A stretch of DNA of 31,043 nucleotides, taken from assembly GCA_002803225.1 (NCBI GenBank), contig NXFV01000572.1, positions 1 to 31,043 of the forward strand, given 5' to 3'. The notes under the pieces were generated by a model. It was not told where the DNA came from. It was given only the letters and a program-made list of their open reading frames with translations, and did no database searches. The position numbers and the translations under genes were made by a program. Below are positions 30,165-31,043 of the stretch, in pieces; position 1 is the first letter of the stretch, and the number at the start of each line of letters is the position of its first letter. This DNA is from Gamarada debralockiae. Its lineage: Eukaryota; Ascomycota; Leotiomycetes; Helotiales; Hyphodiscaceae.

Positions 30165-31043
30165 TGTAACAGAAGTACAAGGAGCGCGATTTCATGGGCG
30201 ATTTCATATGGGCAGTTTCAGAAGGGCGATCAGGTGATCACAAGCGCATGTGATCTAAGCGAGGTTTTTACAATTGTAAGAACCCCACGTGACATGCTAG
30301 AACTGTCACACGTGATAGCGTTGGAGATCGAGTCTAGAATTGTACTAAATGTTGAGCCCTGGCTCAACAAATGCAACGACCCTGAAGGAGTTAATCTAGA
30401 CTCACGGAAGCTCTGAAGATCGGAAGCCCCGAAGGATTGGAGTATGGCCTAGACCTTGAAGGCGTAGTCTAGGCTTGGAAGGACTCGAAGGGGTTGATCT
30501 AGACCTGTGGGAGCCCTGAGGGTCTAGAAGGCCATGGGGTACAAGGTACCCAGGAACTGGGGGTCTAGACTTCGGTGACCTCTGTGACGGCGGGATCGAT
30601 GCAAAGGTCTAAAGCGCGGAGTTCATAGATCACGGTATATAATAAAATACTAAACTAAGGAAGAAAGGAAAAGGCCAAAGGAATAGAATGGCCAAGCTCT
30701 TGTACCCCTAGCCAGGCCTTAGGCGAAACAGGCGAAACCGCCATGCTGTCGCATAATATGCCACATGTGACGGCTGCCGTCACAACCTCCGAAGGGATCG
30801 GGAATGCTGATCTTAGCTTGTATGGGACTAGTAGCCAGTACAGTAGCTACTGGAGCTAGGAGCTAGGAACGGAGTACAAGTAAGGCTTGCCAACCCTACT
30901 TGGAGAAGGGCAAGCTTGAGTTTTATTTCACAAACTAGATCGTACGAAAGCTTAGGAAATACAATCAATACTTCTTCATTTCACCGAACTGCTACTTCTC
31001 TGTTGTACTGTGATCCCTCCTGTTGCCCTCCAGCTACCTCCAG
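30165..31043 (+). mobile_element. Probable LTR of a retrotransposon, running off the window
   Basis: The stretch begins TGTAACAGAAG and contains repeated GGGCGATTTCA and many TCTAGA motifs in imperfect tandem (30330-30570). After the nested solo LTR, the last 130 bases (GAAATACAATCAATACTTC and onward, C/T-rich) look like an R-U5 region of a fungal copia or gypsy LTR. The 3' end is outside the window, so no CA end or primer site can be checked. No gag or pol is seen. Confidence 0.35.
30583..30784. mobile_element. Solo LTR, 202 bp, with 5-bp target duplication
   Basis: The element starts TGTGACGGC and ends GCCGTCACA, perfect 9-bp inverted ends of TG...CA type. ACCTC lies on each side (30578-30582 and 30785-30789), a perfect 5-bp target duplication. 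It contains a TATA-like TATATAATAAAA near 30636. Size, ends and duplication fit a solo LTR left by recombination; a small non-autonomous TIR element is a less likely alternative since 5-bp duplications with TG...CA are typical of LTR elements. It sits inside the LTR-like sequence and interrupts it. Confidence 0.85.

Overview
The window is nuclear DNA of a filamentous ascomycete (Pezizomycotina). Coding regions are interrupted by short introns of about 48-70 nt with GT...AG ends and a CTGAC/CTAAT-type branch site. The gene families are typical of that group: a Zn2Cys6 regulator, an NmrA-like protein, a HET-domain protein, ankyrin proteins and fungal DUF4202. The mix of BTB, HET and ankyrin remnants would suit Leotiomycetes, but that narrower placement is only an inference.

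Left part (0.3-5 kb): a Zn2Cys6 transcription factor, a small two-exon NTF2/SnoaL-like protein, the start of a decayed short-chain dehydrogenase and an NmrA-like Rossmann protein. This could be a small, partly broken metabolic locus. From 5.3 to 7 kb the DNA is repetitive and AT-rich. It holds two arrays of one 17-bp minisatellite unit, whose copies differ almost only by transitions, and a possible LTR relic.

Middle (7-14 kb): a probable orphan ORF, a DUF4202 gene diverging from an unrecognised two-exon gene, a broken BTB-type gene, and a two-exon gene for a membrane-anchored protein. From 14 to 16.7 kb there is an AT-rich island with a nested hairpin, then a promoter followed by a decayed SANT/Myb-like gene in several frames.

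Conserved core (17.3-22 kb): an intact reverse-transcriptase-related cellular gene of the rvt type, with RT motifs A-E visible and LHDD at the active site, diverges from RIT1, the initiator-tRNA ribosyl-phosphate transferase. These are the best supported genes here.

Right part (22-31 kb): a broken ankyrin gene, a HET gene with one frameshift and two in-frame stops, an intact 604-aa ankyrin protein diverging from it, and a second broken copy of the BTB-type gene that has lost its domain core. At the end are a TATA promoter with a tiny ORF, a probable LTR running off the window, and inside it a 202-bp solo LTR with perfect 9-bp inverted ends and a 5-bp target duplication. The pattern is a stable core between two accessory stretches full of dead recognition-type genes and repeats.
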